In this document: positions 4,570 through 6,005 of the stretch, piece after piece
Numbering within the stretch: position 1 is the first letter of the stretch
Layout: every line of letters begins with the position of its first letter
Origin: K189A clade bacterium
Lineage (GTDB): Bacteria; Pseudomonadota; Gammaproteobacteria; Pseudomonadales; Azotimanducaceae
Assembly: GCA_007571095.1 (NCBI GenBank)
Contig: RKSB01000202.1
Coordinates: 1 to 6,005, forward strand
Length of the DNA stretch: 6,005 nt
Direction of reading: 5' to 3'
Translations under genes and position numbers: made by a program
The notes under the pieces: generated by a model
What the model was told of the DNA's origin: nothing
Seen by the model: the letters and a program-made list of their open reading frames with translations, nothing else
The model's database searches: none

Positions 4570-4899
4570 TCAGGACGTGTGACCAAGTTTTTGTCCGGCT
4601 TCGAGAGCAATGTGCATGGATTTATTGATTTTCTCTCTCAGGGCCTTGCCTGGCTTGAATCGGGGTATACGACGTTCATTCAACTGTACCGGGTCGCCTG
4701 TCTTGGGGTTGCGACCGACATGAGGGGCAAGCCTGCGCACCGAGAAGCTTCCGAAGCCGCGTATCTCCACTCGGCCTCCGCTGGCCAGAACCTCAGACAT
4801 CTCCTGAATAACAACTCCCACCGCCAAAGCAATGTCCTTTTCGGAGGTAAACGCCCTCTGCTTGTTATAAATGCGTTCTATCAGATCAGATCGATTCAT
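4570..4899 (-). CDS. ihfB: integration host factor beta subunit
   Basis: The 109-residue protein of the HU/IHF family matches IHF-beta from the first residues (MNRSDLIERI against the E. coli MTKSELIERL). It carries the beta-specific EIRGFGSFS segment (E45, R47, equivalent to E. coli E44 and R46). It also has the DNA-intercalating arm RNPKTGDPV, with the proline at 65. With IHF-alpha it forms the heterodimer that bends DNA sharply at specific sites in transcription, replication and site-specific recombination. The C-terminus is about 15 residues longer than the 94-residue E. coli protein and ends in a basic tail. The start has only a weak Shine-Dalgarno (GGATGAC) but is fixed by the alignment. 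Unusually, rpsA does not precede it; dinG lies divergently upstream. It could be a second ihfB copy in this genome. Confidence 0.93.
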   Translation of the reverse strand: MNRSDLIERIYNKQRAFTSEKDIALAVGVVIQEMSEVLASGGRVEIRGFGSFSVRRLAPHVGRNPKTGDPVQLNERRIPRFKPGKALREKINKSMHIALEAGQKLGHTS

Positions 4900-4963
4900 C
4901 GCTTGTCATCCGGCAGGCCCTCTGCCAAGTCTTTTGGTAAAACAAGGTAAGTGGCTGAAAATA

Positions 4964-4992
4964 ATGCTAATTGACAAACAACAGGCTGACAA
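4964..4992 (-). promoter_or_regulatory. candidate promoter for ihfB-lapA
   Basis: On the minus strand, TTGTCA (complement of 4987-4992) and TAGCAT (complement of 4964-4969) are exactly 17 nt apart, with the -10 about 64 nt before the ihfB ATG. The -35 matches five of six consensus positions and the -10 four of six. An own promoter is needed here because the usual upstream rpsA transcript is missing. Confidence 0.4.
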
Positions 4993-5082
4993 GTCCGAAG
5001 TTCTTTCGATGTTCCGGCGAATGCCATTGATTCTCTGCCGAGTACTCAGCCGCCGCTTCCTCCAATCAAGGTTCGCCGGGCA

Positions 5083-6005
5083 GTGACTCCACAAGAACTC
5101 CGGTCAAGAATTCAAGCCGATTACCGCAATTGGCTTGACCAGCAGGGGCACGACAGCAGGTCCTGCCAGCAAGAAATGATGGATGCCATTGTCGAGGGAA
5201 TGGAGGGGTTGTTGGATAAAGACGACGATCAGCCTCGACTGATGATGCTGGAGGCTGGCACCGGCATCGGCAAGACGCTGGGTTATTTGCTGACGATGCT
5301 GCCAATCGCCCGGTCGCTGAACAAGACGCTGATTGTCACAACCGCCACCATTACTCTGCAAAATCAGCTGATTCGAGAAGAGCTGCCAAAGCTTGCGAAG
5401 GCACAGGACGACAATTTCACTTACGCGCTGGCAAAAGGTCAGGGTCGTTACTGTTGCATTCGAAAGCTCGACCGAGTGGTAGCGGGCGAGAGGCTTCCTC
5501 AGGAATTGTTTTTGCCACAGGAGAAGGCTCAGACCACGCCGGACAAGACAGGGCCTTACGAGGAGATGCTGAACGAACTCAAAAAGGGCGACTGGAGCGG
5601 TGACTTTGACCTGTGGAAAAAGGGTCGGCTTGAGCGAAGTGTTCTGGACAGGGTTTCGGTACAAAGAGAGGACTGTACCAGTGATCGCTGCCAGCATTAT
5701 TCATATTGCCCCTACTTCAAGGCAAAAAGAAAGCTCAAAAGTGCTGACATAGTGGTCGCCAACCACGATCTCCTGCTCATTGCGCTGATGCTCGAAAAAG
5801 AGGTGCAGATCCTGCCTGAAGAAGCCATTTACGTGATCGACGAGGCGCATTCGCTACCGCAAAAAACCCTTCATCAACTGACCGGTGTCTTCAGTGCTCA
5901 CTCGGTGGCTGGCTATCTGGGCAGCCTTGTCAGCACTCTGGATGGCCTGAACAAGCTGATGGGTGCACCAGACGAACTGAGCAACGGCTTGAAAACGATG
6001 ATGGC
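5083..6005 (+). CDS. dinG: DinG-type ATP-dependent 5'-3' DNA helicase, 3' end outside the window
   Basis: The first 307 residues of a superfamily 2, XPD-like iron-sulfur helicase are present. Walker A is EAGTGIGKT (57-65), motif Ia is TATITLQNQL (87-96), and the Walker B box is DEAH (253-256). Four cysteines, C125 (or C124), C198, C203 and C209, match the spacing of the [4Fe-4S] ligands of E. coli DinG (C120, C194, C199, C205). DinG unwinds DNA with a 5' tail, including R-loops and G-quadruplexes, and helps resolve transcription-replication conflicts. The frame has no ATG until 5176, which would cut into the N-terminal helix. GTG at 5083 is chosen because the following VTPQELRSRIQADYRNWLDQ aligns with the E. 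coli start region. An AAGG lies 11 nt upstream. The frame stays open back to 4990, giving a proline-rich stretch that could be an extension with a rarer start. Confidence 0.9.
   Translation, partial: MTPQELRSRIQADYRNWLDQQGHDSRSCQQEMMDAIVEGMEGLLDKDDDQPRLMMLEAGTGIGKTLGYLLTMLPIARSLNKTLIVTTATITLQNQLIREELPKLAKAQDDNFTYALAKGQGRYCCIRKLDRVVAGERLPQELFLPQEKAQTTPDKTGPYEEMLNELKKGDWSGDFDLWKKGRLERSVLDRVSVQREDCTSDRCQHYSYCPYFKAKRKLKSADIVVANHDLLLIALMLEKEVQILPEEAIYVIDEAHSLPQKTLHQLTGVFSAHSVAGYLGSLVSTLDGLNKLMGAPDELSNGLKTMM

Noticed and set aside
4900..5082. LexA/SOS box upstream of dinG
   Set aside because: Nearest candidates around GGCTGAAAATAATGC and CAGGCTGACAAG lack the paired half-site.

Overview
The window looks like a stretch of a gammaproteobacterial genome, probably a marine or symbiotic Oceanospirillales-type organism. 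The basis is three recognisable core genes: integration host factor beta (ihfB), lapA, and an E. coli-type DinG helicase with iron-sulfur cysteines. The order-level assignment is inference. These core genes lie next to a gene-poor, decay-rich region and a plasmid-type partition locus.

Layout. Bases 1-854 have no confident gene. They hold a cloverleaf-like inverted-repeat cluster at 2-62, a weak open frame ending at 313, and a good intrinsic terminator at 380-438. A 139-residue CBS-pair protein is encoded at 855-1274 (+). Downstream lies debris: a remnant of a second CBS gene (1366-1447), a frameshifted small ORF (1579-1724, +), and, antisense to it, the C-terminal remnant of an IS1595/ISXO2-like transposase (1662-1831, -). 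An AT-rich spacer with T-tracts spaced about one helical turn follows (2047-2242).

Bases 2243-3640 form a self-contained partition cassette read on the minus strand. A short ParA ATPase (2639-3337) is followed by a 120-residue protein that fits a ribbon-helix-helix centromere-binding partner (2243-2605). Upstream of parA is a very AT-rich array of GTTAT/ATAAC boxes, partly in a 19-bp register, which I read as the centromere plus the promoter/operator. No replication gene is present, so this is either an integrated or stranded plasmid module or part of a secondary replicon that carries core genes.

Bases 3700-4260 are non-coding and contain about eight degenerate units spaced 54-71 nt around the core GCTTGTTAC. 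The minus-strand pair ihfB-lapA (4302-4899) follows, with neither of its usual neighbours, rpsA upstream or lapB downstream. dinG (5083 to the window end, +) is divergent from ihfB across a 183-nt spacer.

The strongest points for a second look are the ParA/RHH-like cassette with its boxed array, the ~64-nt repeat array between that cassette and ihfB-lapA, and the broken small genes in the debris zone.
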